Positions 24,986 through 34,450 of a stretch of 64,000 nucleotides of DNA are shown piece by piece (positions within the stretch are counted from its first letter, which is position 1; each line of letters opens with the position of its first letter). A program made the translations under genes and the position numbers. The stretch lies in NCBI GenBank assembly GCA_037367405.1, contig JAZKJV010000157.1, forward strand, positions 62,001-126,000, given 5' to 3'. The notes below the pieces were generated by a model that was not told where the DNA came from, ran no database searches, and saw only the letters and a list, made by a program, of their open reading frames with translations. Source of the DNA: Ottelia alismoides (lineage: Eukaryota; Streptophyta; Magnoliopsida; Alismatales; Hydrocharitaceae).

Positions 24986-25499
24986 GGGAGGTGGCGACGA
25001 CGACTAGAGGAGGTTGCAAGTTCCGAGATCGCACCACTGACGTCGGGAGGAGGTTGTTGCTCCTCGAGAAAGTGGCATTGTTAACGGGAGGAGGAGAGAA
25101 CACAATGGTGCTGCAATATTAGTGTTAGGATTTTTTTGTTTTGTTGGATACAACAACGGGTGACGAATAGAGTCAGACATCATGGGAAAGAAGAAGAGTT
25201 ACTAAAGTGGGTCACATGCAGTGCAAGTGGTCCACTTAAGATCGAATCTCCTTAGCCAATGCCTCATTGTGCCTTGAGGTGCTACCACCTCAACATGTTT
25301 TCCACTCTCAAGTCACCCTCCTCACAGAACAAGGTCGAGGTGTATGCCTCAAGGATGATTTATATCCCCTCACCTCGAATGCCTTGAGATGCGATTTTGC
25401 ATTCCATGGCTATCTTCAAATAGGAAGAGCTACTACCTTCACTCACAATACAATTCTCTTAAAGGCTCCAAGAGTATGCTTTGTAAGCATGTGTATCTG
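24986..25499. other. Unassigned DNA with decayed GCCTC-rich words
   Basis: Words such as GCCTTGAGG and GTATGCCTCAAGG at 25262-25400 recall the CGAGGC-type MITE at 23379-24273 and may be a broken relative. No gene seen. Confidence 0.35.
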
Positions 25500-26780
25500 A
25501 GTTGACTTTTTATCCAAACTTGGACAATGGCTTATTGAATTTAGAGGATGTTGATTCTAAAATCCAAACTCTAAGGAAGTTCTAGTAACGATTAATCCAA
25601 GGGTTAAACCAAGTTCCATTTTCACCTTCTGCTCACGAACTTGGATTAGAAACCAAATTCATTTTGCTATTACTCATTTGCTTTGGATGTGGTGCTGTTG
25701 GCCACAAGAAGTTGGAGGGTCATATGAAAGGTGTTTGGAAGCAAAAGTCTCAACTCGCGAGTTCGCCAATCGATGGAGTACAGATTGGGAGGGTTTTTAT
25801 GTGGATGTAGAGGAGGCTCCAACACGATCTTGCAACGGTTTTTCTTTCAGAATATGTGTTCAAATTGACTTGAGTTTGGTGTGCGTTCGGGGTGTGCATC
25901 CAAAGATGAGCATGGGGATGTTGGTTTAACTCTGCTGTGGGCTAGTCGAAGGGAATCATCGCCAATCACAATTTTGTGATGGAGCGGATGTTGGTGCATC
26001 GCTTTCTTGTTATTTTGGGAGGCCGTTGCAATGATTTAGGAGTTTTGGTGTGGAGACACTCTCCCCATTGGGTAAATTGGTGCAATGATTTAGGAGTTTT
26101 GGTGTGGAGACACTCTCCCCATTGGGTAAATTGGTGGTTTCTGTGCATGATGACTTCATGCTTGGTAAGTTGGTTGACATGGTGGTAGAGATTATGGGCC
26201 TGCAATAGAATCACCCATATGTGATCACTACCTTTCTTTTGTTTGTTTCCTTATTATTGGATTTTAGTTGATGTAATGTTTCGACATTTGTGGGTGGCGG
26301 TGCGATGTTAGAGATGGGGCCGAAGATGTCGAAGTATGCTTGGCACCTCGAGAGTGAGAAAACCGTAAGAGTTGAGCGGTTGGGAGCGGAAACATCAGGA
26401 GTTGAATAGTTGGTTGCGGAGATGCCTTTTGCAGACTCCATTTTTAGCATTGTTGGTGGGCTCTCAGGGGATGGTTTCAATTATATGGGTGTTTCTTTGA
26501 ATTATTTCTCATCATTTTGGTCCGATTTCTGATGCATGGATGGCTTCCTTTTCGAAGACCAATAATGGTGAGTTGCTGAGTCTTTATTTAAAGGGATGTA
26601 AATCGGAGGTGGCTAGAGATTTGCCCCTAACGTTGCAACAATTGTTGGGATTGTTTGAGAAAGCACTTGGTCCAACTGGTAGGTTGAATTTTGATTTTGA
26701 CTCCGGAGAGGGGTCTTGCGACGAGGACTTTGAAAGGCTACAAGTGAAGGAAGGAGTATGTGGCTTGTGCATGAGATGAA
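25500..26780 (+). pseudogene. L1 LINE ORF1 remnant with degenerate CCHC zinc knuckle
   Basis: The reading frame near 25679 gives CFGCGAVGH. Cysteines at 25679 and 25688 and histidine at 25703 have correct CX2CX4H spacing, but the last ligand is displaced (G, then H). Upstream codons near 25580 resemble the basic linker that precedes the knuckle in plant L1 ORF1 proteins, which bind element RNA. Several frames then alternate to 26780 (an 83-codon frame at 25678, an 79-codon frame at 26540) without further recognisable domains. A 54-bp exact tandem duplication lies at 26027-26134. Non-functional. Confidence 0.5.
26027..26134. repeat. Exact tandem duplication, 54-bp unit, two copies
   Basis: The unit beginning TGCAATGATTTAGGAGTTTT and ending GGGTAAATTGG is present at 26027-26080 and again at 26081-26134 without visible differences, within the LINE remnant. 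Confidence 0.9.
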
Positions 26781-27004
26781 GGTTCGAATTCCATAGGAAG
26801 AGTTGAAGGGTGGGTGAGGCGGTATGGGAAGCTAGGGACCTGGAGGACTCTCAGACCCTCCTCGACGGTCCTGCTCACTTAGGGCTTCTCGTTCTCGAAT
26901 GGCAACTTGTGTAGGAGTTGAGATGGTGTGTGTTTCCCCTAAGGTTGTGAATGATACCGGAAACACTAAAAGAAGTAACATTCTCGAAATTGGAGAGACG
27001 CGCG

Positions 27005-27500
27005 TGATGCAAAATGGGCTCCGGCGTCGACGATAAAAATTAAACTATTTGTGAGGTGGAATTTCGGTGGAGAAAGAGAGGGATTGGGAAAAGAATACTC
27101 GTCGGGAATACGAGGGATTTTTGGGGAAGAACGTGAAGATCACGAGGAGAGAGAGAGACAAGAGAGAGGGAAAAGAGATAACAATCTCAAATTTTAATTC
27201 ATAATCGACTGACTAAAATAATGGGCTACCCTCTCTTTATATAGGAGAGAGGGTTTACAAAAATAGTAAATAAATCAAATTAACAACTAAGTTTATCCTA
27301 ATTGACCTCTAATTACTCTAATTAGACTCTAGTTAATTAATTGACCCAAAATTGCAATTAAAATCTACGAAATAACGTTGAGATCACAGGCGATCTCAAT
27401 TATTTAATTGGACGATTACGACAACCTAAAAACGTAAATAAAATTGACGATTATCTAATTAAATAAATGTGACCCTATAATTTGGGGTCACGCTGCATCA
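27005..27500 (-). repeat. LTR-1 (3' LTR of the composite element)
   Basis: On the minus strand it begins TGATGCAGCGTGACC and ends TTTTGCATCA. A TATA box (27236-27243) lies in the loop of the 9-bp inverted repeat ACCCTCTCT/AGAGAGGGT (27228-27254). Nearly identical to LTR-2. Confidence 0.9.
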
Positions 27501-27518
27501 ACTCTCCACCGCTTTAAA
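27501..27518 (-). other. Polypurine tract of unit A
   Basis: The minus strand reads AAAGCGGTGGAGAGT directly before LTR-1. The same sequence precedes the middle LTR at 29365-29382 in unit B. Confidence 0.7.
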
Positions 27519-27539
27519 AATTCGGCTCCTGACGAATTG

Positions 27540-27949
27540 CGTGATGTAGGCGGATCGTTGGAGAAATCATCCTTGAATTGGGGCTTCAATTTCCCCCAAT
27601 GTGATCATTTTCCGCGTTACGTCTGTAGTTTTTTTCAATTGGGGGGCGTCTCTGCAATTTTCGTACCCCTTCAGATTTCCTTACTTTCTTTTCACGTTGG
27701 ATCTCCCTGCAAATAAAGGTTTTGGGGAATGGTAGTTTGCAATTTTTCCCACTTTCCAGCCAATCCCACAATTCCAGGGATTTGGCTCCATGAAACCCTG
27801 ATAGGGTTTCGGTTCTCCTCCACAAAAGGCGGCGGGGCCGCGGGTTCGAGCGATCTCGTAGGCGGCGGCGGCTCGAGGGGGGCTGGCGTTGGCGGCACAA
27901 GGGGAGCAGGACGGTGGAGGCGCGGGCTTCAGGGCGAGTCGAAGGTATC
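27540..27949 (-). pseudogene. Downstream part of unit A, frameshifted relic of the family ORF
   Basis: Minus-strand frames at 27681-27977 and 27586-27900 encode stretches corresponding to ORF B around its lysine-rich segment (NCGIGWKVGKI compared with a WELELNGKNC-type segment, then KRK/REKKK runs). Relative to ORF B, the following block of roughly 300 bp with the PHQFF motifs is deleted. Sequence resumes only at the shared end CACGCAATTCGTCAGGAGCC. Confidence 0.55.
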
Positions 27950-28810
27950 TCAGGGGGGCGGCGGCGGTGAGGCGCAACCGGGAAGGGGGGGTGCTGGGCT
28001 GCGCGCGGGTGGCGGTGGAGCAGGAGGGGGGGGGTTGGGGTGCTGGGCGAGGTGGCGCGAGGGGCAGGTGAAGGTCACGGGGAGGGCCTGAGCGGTGGGG
28101 CGATCTGTGGGAGGAGGGTGGGAAGGGAGGCGATGGGGGTTGGGCTGGGCGACCGCGGGGTTGGAGAGGGGAGGCGCGGCGGCCTGGCGAGTAGCGGGGC
28201 GAGGGGAAGGGGGGCCGTGGAGCCAGGGGAAGGGGCGTGAGGTAGGAGGTGGTTCCTGGGATCCGTGGGGAAGCAGGAGGAGGAGGGGGGGCGCTGCGGG
28301 TGGGGGCGGCAGCAGCAGTGGAGGATCTGGGGCTGTCGTAGTGGTTGCCGGGGTGGGGCTGACGGCCGCGCGGGCCGGGGAGGGCAGGAGAGGTACCTGG
28401 GAGGGTTGGGGTGGCGCCGGAATGGTCGGAGGAGGCAGCGGAGTTGCTTCCGGCGACGGTTTTGGTTCTGGAAAATGCTGGACAGCAGCCGAACCGTCGA
28501 AATTTTCTTCTAAATCGATCTGGACAGCAACCGCTTGATCTTCTTTCGCGATGTTTTCTTCGTCAAATCTCGCGGTAACGACTTCAACGGGTGGCGGCTT
28601 GGATTGGACGTCGCGGTAGGCCTCAAGGTTGGCCGTGAAATCTCGAAACATTGATAACATGGATCGGAAGTTGTTCTGCAAATCTCGTACCATGCACTCC
28701 GTCTCCTTGTCGTAGACGTCATTGGCTCGCGGCTTTCGTTCGGATGAACGATGGTGTCGGTGCGGATGCCGGGGCGGATCGTTAGATCGTGAGGACGATC
28801 TAAATGCCAT
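27950..28810 (-). CDS. Proline-rich ORF A of the non-autonomous LTR family
   Basis: The start ATG at 28810 directly follows the primer binding site; the longer open frame upstream runs into the LTR and is not favoured. The 286-residue product begins MAFRSSSRSNDPPRH, then a basic/polar stretch, a possible helical segment (about residues 35-70, CMVRDLQNNFRSMLSMF), an acidic linker, and from about residue 120 a proline-rich region opening with AVQHFPEPKPSPEATPLPPP. The N terminus resembles the copy at 47471; the linker and proline region resemble ORF B. No gag zinc knuckle, protease or RT is present. It may be a divergent structural protein or a captured gene; function unknown. The C-terminal PHQFF block of its relatives is missing from unit A. 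Confidence 0.6.
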   Translation of the reverse strand: MAFRSSSRSNDPPRHPHRHHRSSERKPRANDVYDKETECMVRDLQNNFRSMLSMFRDFTANLEAYRDVQSKPPPVEVVTARFDEENIAKEDQAVAVQIDLEENFDGSAAVQHFPEPKPSPEATPLPPPTIPAPPQPSQVPLLPSPARAAVSPTPATTTTAPDPPLLLPPPPAAPPLLLLLPHGSQEPPPTSRPFPWLHGPPSPRPATRQAAAPPLSNPAVAQPNPHRLPSHPPPTDRPTAQALPVTFTCPSRHLAQHPNPPPPAPPPPARSPAPPLPGCASPPPPP

Positions 28811-28822
28811 GCTCTGATACCA
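28811..28822 (-). other. Primer binding site (tRNA-iMet) of unit A
   Basis: The minus strand reads TGGTATCAGAGC, complementary to the 3' end of plant initiator tRNA-Met, two nt after the middle LTR and immediately before the ORF A start codon. Confidence 0.85.
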
Positions 28823-28824
28823 AT

Positions 28825-29364
28825 TGATGCAAAATGAATTTTCGCGGCGTCGAAAATAATATTTTTTGGGTGGATTTTTGGTAGAAGAACGAGAGGGGTT
28901 GAGAAGAAGAAAAACTCGTCGGAACGAGGGGTTTGGAGAAGATAACTCGCCGGGAATGCGAGGGGTTGAAGGAGAAAACCGCGGAGATCGCGTGGAGGGA
29001 GATAGAGACGGAGAGGGGATAGAGATAAATCTCAAATTTTACTTCATAATTGACTGACTAAAACAAGGACCTACCCTCTCTTTATATAGGAGAGAGGGTT
29101 TACAAAAATAGTAAACTCAATTAAATTGACAATCACTTATTTAATTGGACTCTAACAAATCCTAATTGACCTCTAATTACCTTAATTAGACTCTAATTAT
29201 TTAATTGACCAATAATTATAATTAAAATCTACGAAATCAACGTTGAGATCACAGGCGATCTCAATTATTCAATTAGACCAATACGACCGCTAAAAACATA
29301 AATAAAATTGATAATTATTTAATTAGATAAATGTGGCCCCATAATTTGGGGTCACGCTGCATCA
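28825..29364 (-). repeat. Middle LTR of the composite element
   Basis: 540 bp with the same TGATGCA/TGCATCA ends and the same TATA-in-hairpin (29073-29099) as the outer LTRs, but with many substitutions and extra sequence. It acts positionally as 3' LTR of unit B and 5' LTR of unit A. Confidence 0.85.
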
Positions 29365-29377
29365 ACTCTCCACCGCT

Positions 29378-30874
29378 TTAAAAATTCGGCTCCTGACGAA
29401 TTGCGTGAACTGCTGGCTTGGAGGATGATTCCGTGCATTCCGTCGTCTTCTGGAAGAATTGATGCGGAGCGAACGGCGGGATCCATGTGCTGGCGGGAAA
29501 GGTGCAGCCGTTGTGGTTGAAGAACATGTGCGGTGCGTACGGTGGCGTCGTCTCGATCGTCGTCTTCTTCCCATGATGTTCAAAGAATTGATGCGGCATG
29601 GAGAATATGGCCCTTGAATAATCCATGATGAAGCAATGGCACAAAGAGAGGAGAAGGAGAGATGTGTCTAAAAATTGAAGCCATGGGGTCCTTAAATAGG
29701 GAGAACCCAAGATGATAGTCCTATTTGGATAAGGAGTAGCCCCTGATTTTCCAATTACAGCCTTGTTTTTCAAAGATTTCGGCCGCCGGGGGCGTTGGCG
29801 CAATTTTTGCACCTCTTTCTTTTTCTCTCTTTTCATACTGCTCTGGACCTTTATGTAAATAGCGGAATTTGGGGTTTTTCTTCTGCAATTTTTCCCATTT
29901 AACTCCAATTCCCACCTTCCACGGGATTGCAATCCCGTAGAACTCGCAAACCCGGTTAGGGTTTTCGCTATACGCGCGCGGGAGGAGATCTTCTTGGAGG
30001 CGCGACTCGGGGTGGCGTCGAGCGGCGAGCAGGGTGCCGTGTCGTGGACGAAGGGGCGGCGTCGAGCGGCGAGCCGGCCACCGTGGCGTCGACGAAGGGG
30101 CGGCGAGAACTGGGGGAAGAGGGCGATGGTGGGCGGCGCGAGAGGTAGGAGGGGCGCTGGCAGCGTGGGACTGCTGGGTGCGGTGGCGCGCGGGAGGGGA
30201 GATGGTTGCGGGGAGGGGAGGTGCGGTGATTGGGGTGCTGCGGGTGGGGTCGGCTGCAGCAGGGGTGGGGTTGGGGTTGAGATGCGGCGGTGCAGGAGAG
30301 GGTTCAGGGCGTTGGGTGCGCACGGGAGGGGGTAGGAGGGGAATCGGGAGGGGAGGCGCGACGGTTGTAGGGTGCGGCTGGCGGCCGCGCAGACTGGGGA
30401 GGGCAGGGGAAGTACCTGGGCGGCCTGGAGGGGTGCCGGGATGGTCGGCGGGGGCAGCGGGGTCGATTCCGGCGGCGAAAATGGTTCTGGAAGGTGCTGG
30501 ACAGCAACATCTACTGCACAAATTTCGAGGTTTTCGTATTCCTCGTCCGCGGGATCTTCATCGAATATGGGTCCAATGTCCTCCTTGTCTTGTTCCACGA
30601 TTGGCTCACCGAAATTGAGATTAAGACTGGGAATACCTTCGCCTTCATGGCTGAAATCGACTTGAACTGCAGGCACAACGTTCTGATTTCGGTTGTCGAC
30701 CGGCGAATCTTCGTCGATTTGAGCGTCCAACCATGCGTGCACCTTGATGCATGCTATAAGTCGTTGATGGAACTTTTTTGAGCGACGCGAATCACGAGAT
30801 GGGCGGCGGAGACCGAACTTGGCACACCAATAGTCGATCGGATCGTCGAATCGTAGGAACGATTCGAAATCCAT
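29378..30874 (-). CDS. ORF B, proline-rich protein with PHQFF repeats
   Basis: 498 codons, uninterrupted. The ATG at 30874 touches the primer binding site. Order: N-terminal 60 residues (MDFESFLRFDDPIDYW, then a basic segment), an acidic segment (residues about 60-160), a proline/alanine-rich segment opening AVQHLPEPFSPPESTPLPPP (about 165-310), an Arg/Lys-rich segment (about 315-390), and a C-terminal block with MPHQFF (426-431), APHMFF (447-452) and APHQFF (469-474). No known gag, protease, RT or integrase domain. It could be one long protein, or two ORFs fused by chance: a TATA-like ATTTAAG (29687-29700) and an internal ATG (29626) precede the PHQFF block. Unrecognised family; the frame is intact and conserved in the 46.9-50.3 kb relative. 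Confidence 0.65.
   Translation of the reverse strand: MDFESFLRFDDPIDYWCAKFGLRRPSRDSRRSKKFHQRLIACIKVHAWLDAQIDEDSPVDNRNQNVVPAVQVDFSHEGEGIPSLNLNFGEPIVEQDKEDIGPIFDEDPADEEYENLEICAVDVAVQHLPEPFSPPESTPLPPPTIPAPLQAAQVLPLPSPVCAAASRTLQPSRLPSRFPSYPLPCAPNALNPLLHRRISTPTPPLLQPTPPAAPQSPHLPSPQPSPLPRATAPSSPTLPAPLLPLAPPTIALFPQFSPPLRRRHGGRLAARRRPFVHDTAPCSPLDATPSRASKKISSRARIAKTLTGFASSTGLQSRGRWELELNGKNCRRKTPNSAIYIKVQSSMKREKKKEVQKLRQRPRRPKSLKNKAVIGKSGATPYPNRTIILGSPYLRTPWLQFLDTSLLLLSLCHCFIMDYSRAIFSMPHQFFEHHGKKTTIETTPPYAPHMFFNHNGCTFPASTWIPPFAPHQFFQKTTECTESSSKPAVHAIRQEPNF
29687..29700 (-). promoter_or_regulatory. TATA-like motif before the PHQFF block, unit B
   Basis: The minus strand reads CCTATTTAAGGACC, about 60-70 nt upstream of the ATG at 29626. 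The relative at 49411-49420 has CTATTTAAAG in the same place, each followed by CCCCATGGCTT. Conservation suggests an internal promoter or captured gene 5' end; inferred only. Confidence 0.35.
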
Positions 30875-30886
30875 GCTCTGATACCA
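30875..30886 (-). other. Primer binding site (tRNA-iMet) of unit B
   Basis: The minus strand reads TGGTATCAGAGC, two nt after LTR-2 and directly before the ORF B ATG. Confidence 0.85.
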
Positions 30887-30888
30887 AT

Positions 30889-31384
30889 TGATGCAAAATG
30901 GGCTCCGGCGTCGACGATAAAAATTAAACTATTTGTGAGGTGGAATTTCGGTGGAGAAAGAGAGGGATTGGGAAAAGAATACTCGTCGGGAATACGAGGG
31001 ATTTTTGGGGAAGAACGTGAAGATCACGAGGAGAGAGAGAGACAAGAGAGAGGAAAAAGAGATAACAATCTCAAATTTTAATTCATAATCGACTGACTAA
31101 AACAATGGGCTACCCTCTCTTTATATAGGAGAGAGGGTTTACAAAAATAGTAAATAAATCAAATTAACAACTAAGTTTATCCTAATTGACCTCTAATTAC
31201 TCTAATTAGACTCTAGTTAATTAATTGACCCAAAATTGCAATTAAAATCTACGAAATAACGTTGAGATCACAGGCGATCTCAATTATTTAATTGGACGAT
31301 TACGACAACCTAAAAACGTAAATAAAATTGACGATTATCTAATTAAATAAATGTGACCCTATAATTTGGGGTCACGCTGCATCA
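30889..31384 (-). repeat. LTR-2 (5' LTR of the composite element)
   Basis: 496 bp, differing from LTR-1 at two positions I could find (GAGGGAAAAG versus GAGGAAAAAG, and AAAATAATGG versus AAAACAATGG). TATA-in-hairpin at 31112-31138. Confidence 0.9.
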
Positions 31385-31389
31385 GCGCG

Positions 31390-34300
31390 CCTACGACATA
31401 TTGTCAGAAAAAAAAGAATATTGGTGGGATGGAGTAACAACGTATTTGATTTGGTGGATGAGGTGCTACTTTGGCACACACTCTCTCTTGGCGGTGCCTC
31501 AACGATGTATGGATGGTGTACAATACCTCTTTTGAGTTGTGTATGGCTCGTTGGGTCTCCTACCATGGTTGATTTGTGGGATGAACTGAGGATGGTTCAC
31601 ACTCGATTTTCAGAGAGGAATTTGCTAGTGGCTGGGGACCTCAATGTCACGTTCATTGTTCATCGACGCGGTAGAAGGGGTTGGATGGATGTTGGCTCCG
31701 TCTTCTATTTTGACATCTTTAGGGGACTTAGCTATGGATGTTTTAGATGCTTTGAACTAGATGTGGAGGAGCTTGATGTCTCGCTCTCTTTTGGATCGCT
31801 TCCTTTGGTTGGTTGAGTTGTTGGAGGCTTTCCCAGTTGATGTTGTCTCCTTATTGATGCGAACAGATTCCAACCATGTGCATGTTTGTTAGGAATCGAA
31901 AGAGGAGATCCAACCTACTAATATGCTTTGCTTTGAGCATTCTCGATTGGTGGAGATGGGTTCAAAGAGAACTTTTCTCAATTTTGGATGGATCTTGTTG
32001 TTTCTGGATCAACGTATCGAGTACTTTTCTCGAAATTGGAGACTTTTCGTAGGATGGAAAGACGCGAACTTACTCGTGGAGGTGGTTCATTTGGATCTCG
32101 TTTAGGACTCTAGGGATCTTTTGGAGAGGAGAAAACTGGATAAAAGAGAGAATCGATGAATTTTGCTTGCAAAGGATAAGAAGCATGAGATAGAAGGGGA
32201 GGCCGGTTCTGATAGAAGTGGTTAAATGAGAGGGATGTCAATACTTGTTTCTTTCATGCTGTGGCTAACGAGTGATGAAGACGTAACCTTCTATATCAAG
32301 GTGAATGATGAATACTTGGAGGGTAATCATGCAGTTGAGTTTACAATTGCATAACACTTCTGTTGATTAAGCAGGAAAGTTCCCTATTTTGGGGCTAGGT
32401 AGACTAGTAGAGATCTGTGGAGGAGTTCTGATGTGTAGCAGTGTGTCTTGGTGAAGCCTGTCTTGATTGGGGAGATGCAAGATGCTGTATTAGGATCGAA
32501 TCCAGATCGTTCCTTGAGGCCAGATGGTTTTCCTATTTTCTTCTTTCGAGAGTTTTGAAATAGAGGTGTTTGTTGTAGTGAATGAGATGAGGAAAAATAA
32601 CATAATGAGTATTTTGAAAGGTTGGATTGTTCTCTCTCTTCCTTTTACATAAGAATGGAGTGATTTGGAGGGTGGAGAACTTGCGAACAATTGCGCTCTC
32701 TAATGCTATTTATCTGATTTTTGTGAGAGTTCTTGCGAACAATTTGTGTCCATTATGCGACAACCTATGTTGATTGTGTGGTCATGGCTTCAGAAACTGT
32801 AACAGATTAGCGTTGATAGAAGGTAAAAGGCGTGCTTTGGAAATTGGAAAATTGATTTTTCAAAAGCATACGATTGCGTATTTGATTCTAGTGAGTGGTA
32901 GACCAACGAGAGCTTTTTTCCATCCTTACAAGAATGTATAATAGGGCTGCCCACTGACACCACTATTGTTTGTTATTCTCTTGATGATGGTGTCACACAC
33001 AATCCGTGATGGTCTTAGCCATGGAAACTCTCGAGAGGGCATTTGGACCCACTTCCTTCAATACACTGATGACACTATTTTTTTGTGGGGGGTGGGATTG
33101 AGGCAATGTGGAATGCAATGGAGATTTGCACGCTATTTGGCTTGGTTTTTGGACTATGGATCAATTATATCAAATATTCTTTTATTCCCTTTGTTTTGGA
33201 AGGCTCGAAGATTGAGGCTTGTGTTGCAGTGCTTGGAACTTAGAGGGGTCCACTTCTTATCAACTATTTGTGCCTTCCACCAATAGGACTGTTGATATTG
33301 AGTGAGTTGCCTTCACTCCGATGATCGAAAGGATGTAGTGAAAGCTTGTTGGTGGGCGCGGTGCTTGCCTCTCTCGAGGTGGACGCCTCATTCTTTTGAA
33401 GGTGGACTTGCCATATCATTTTTTCATCTAGATTGCCGTCAGAGATCGCGTAGAGAAATTAATTCACATATTCTTTTGGGCAGGGATTAGTGACATGCGT
33501 GGAGTGCCTTTAGTTAATTCGATGATGACGATGTTGATGAGAAAGAGTGATGGACTTGGTTAAAGAAGCATTAAGGAGATGAATTAGGCATTATTGGCTG
33601 AGTGGGTTTCACAGATTCGAGGATATAAGTGATGACTTGGCAGCCTAGCTGTAGCGCTCTATTCACGTCGTTTCCATTGTGTCGTAGGAGGGGTTGGTTC
33701 GCACTCCTTCGGATTTATGCTAGGGAATTCGTTCGATGTTACTTGCGATGTCGTTCTTTTTCAAGCCGGTGGTGGGAGCTGGAAGTGTTTTCACTTCTAG
33801 GTCGATGATTTTACTAGGAGTGGTGTGCTTTGTGCTCGTTCCCCATGCTTGTTTCCGTTGGCTTTAAACGATACGGGTTTTGTTCGTGAAGCTTGGGATA
33901 TGAATAATTGGTGTCTGCCTTTTCTTTTCAAACTTTAAGATCATCGAGTGATTGAGTTCTTGACACTTTTGGAGGTTCTAGCAGGGGCAAAAACTCTCAC
34001 TGTTAGTCGTGATCATTGGATTTGGATGAACGCTCGCTTCCGCATCAACAAGGCATACAAGGCTTTATATAAGATCTAGATCTTCGAAGCGGGCATCGTC
34101 TCCTCATATTACATGCTTATTTGGAAGTGGAGGGTTCTGTTGGATTGTTGGTGATTTTTCTTTGGTCGTTGACATGATCGTGTGTTGATTGGGGTTAGGA
34201 GGGCAAGATTTATTTAGGGTGCGAACAACTCATGTCAAAGATGTTTGATGGATTGTGAGAGTGTGGACCACCTGTTTTTCTCATGCGACCTCCCAACATG

Positions 34301-34450
34301 TTTAAGAAAATGTGGATATGGATTTGGTGTCCACAGATTATGCATGCATGTTTTTGGACCTCTTTGGATCGTTAGAGAGATGGGGATAGGCCATGCAGAG
34401 TTTGGGTGGCTGTAGTGCTTTGAGCAATCTGGTTGGCGAGAAGTGGTGTG
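31390..34450 (+). pseudogene. L1 LINE ORF2 remnant (endonuclease, RT, zinc finger)
   Basis: Frame 31421-31816 contains LLVAGDLNVT, matching the GDFN region of the apurinic endonuclease domain. Near 32850 codons read DFSKAYDCV, and frame 32966-33286 reads LLFVILLMM... then LQYTDDTIF, the L1 reverse transcriptase palm with T in place of the usual A before DD. Further similarity continues near 33360-33480 and, in other frames, to a Cys/His segment near 34230-34290 (CQRCLMDCESVDHLFFSC) typical of the C-terminal zinc-binding region. In live elements this protein nicks target DNA and copies element RNA. Numerous stops and shifts make this copy dead. The N-terminal endonuclease start is lost at the insertion. 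Confidence 0.75.

Larger units (their letters stand above)
27005..31384 (-). mobile_element. Composite three-LTR, two-unit non-autonomous LTR retrotransposon
   Basis: Minus-strand order: LTR-2, primer site, ORF B, polypurine tract, middle LTR, primer site, ORF A, polypurine tract, LTR-1. The outer LTRs are both 496 bp and I find only two differences between them. The middle LTR is 540 bp and clearly diverged. The whole is flanked by GCGCG at 27000-27004 and 31385-31389, a 5-bp target duplication as made by LTR-element integrase. No flank duplication surrounds the middle LTR; it joins a primer site on one side and a polypurine tract on the other. No RT or integrase is encoded, so mobilisation must be in trans. 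It sits inside the L1 LINE. Confidence 0.85.

Noticed and set aside
27729..28538. Long + strand frames, Gly-rich, opposite ORF A
   Set aside because: They are the antisense of the proline-rich ORF, where CCN codons force open GGN-rich frames; the minus-strand frame has the primer site, start codon and relatives.
28825..29364. Middle LTR as a solo LTR inserted into a single larger element
   Set aside because: A solo insertion would leave a target duplication on its two sides; instead it is bounded by a purine tract on one side and a primer site on the other.
29994..30665. + strand frames of 95-194 codons opposite ORF B
   Set aside because: Same antisense effect; no start context and no relatives.
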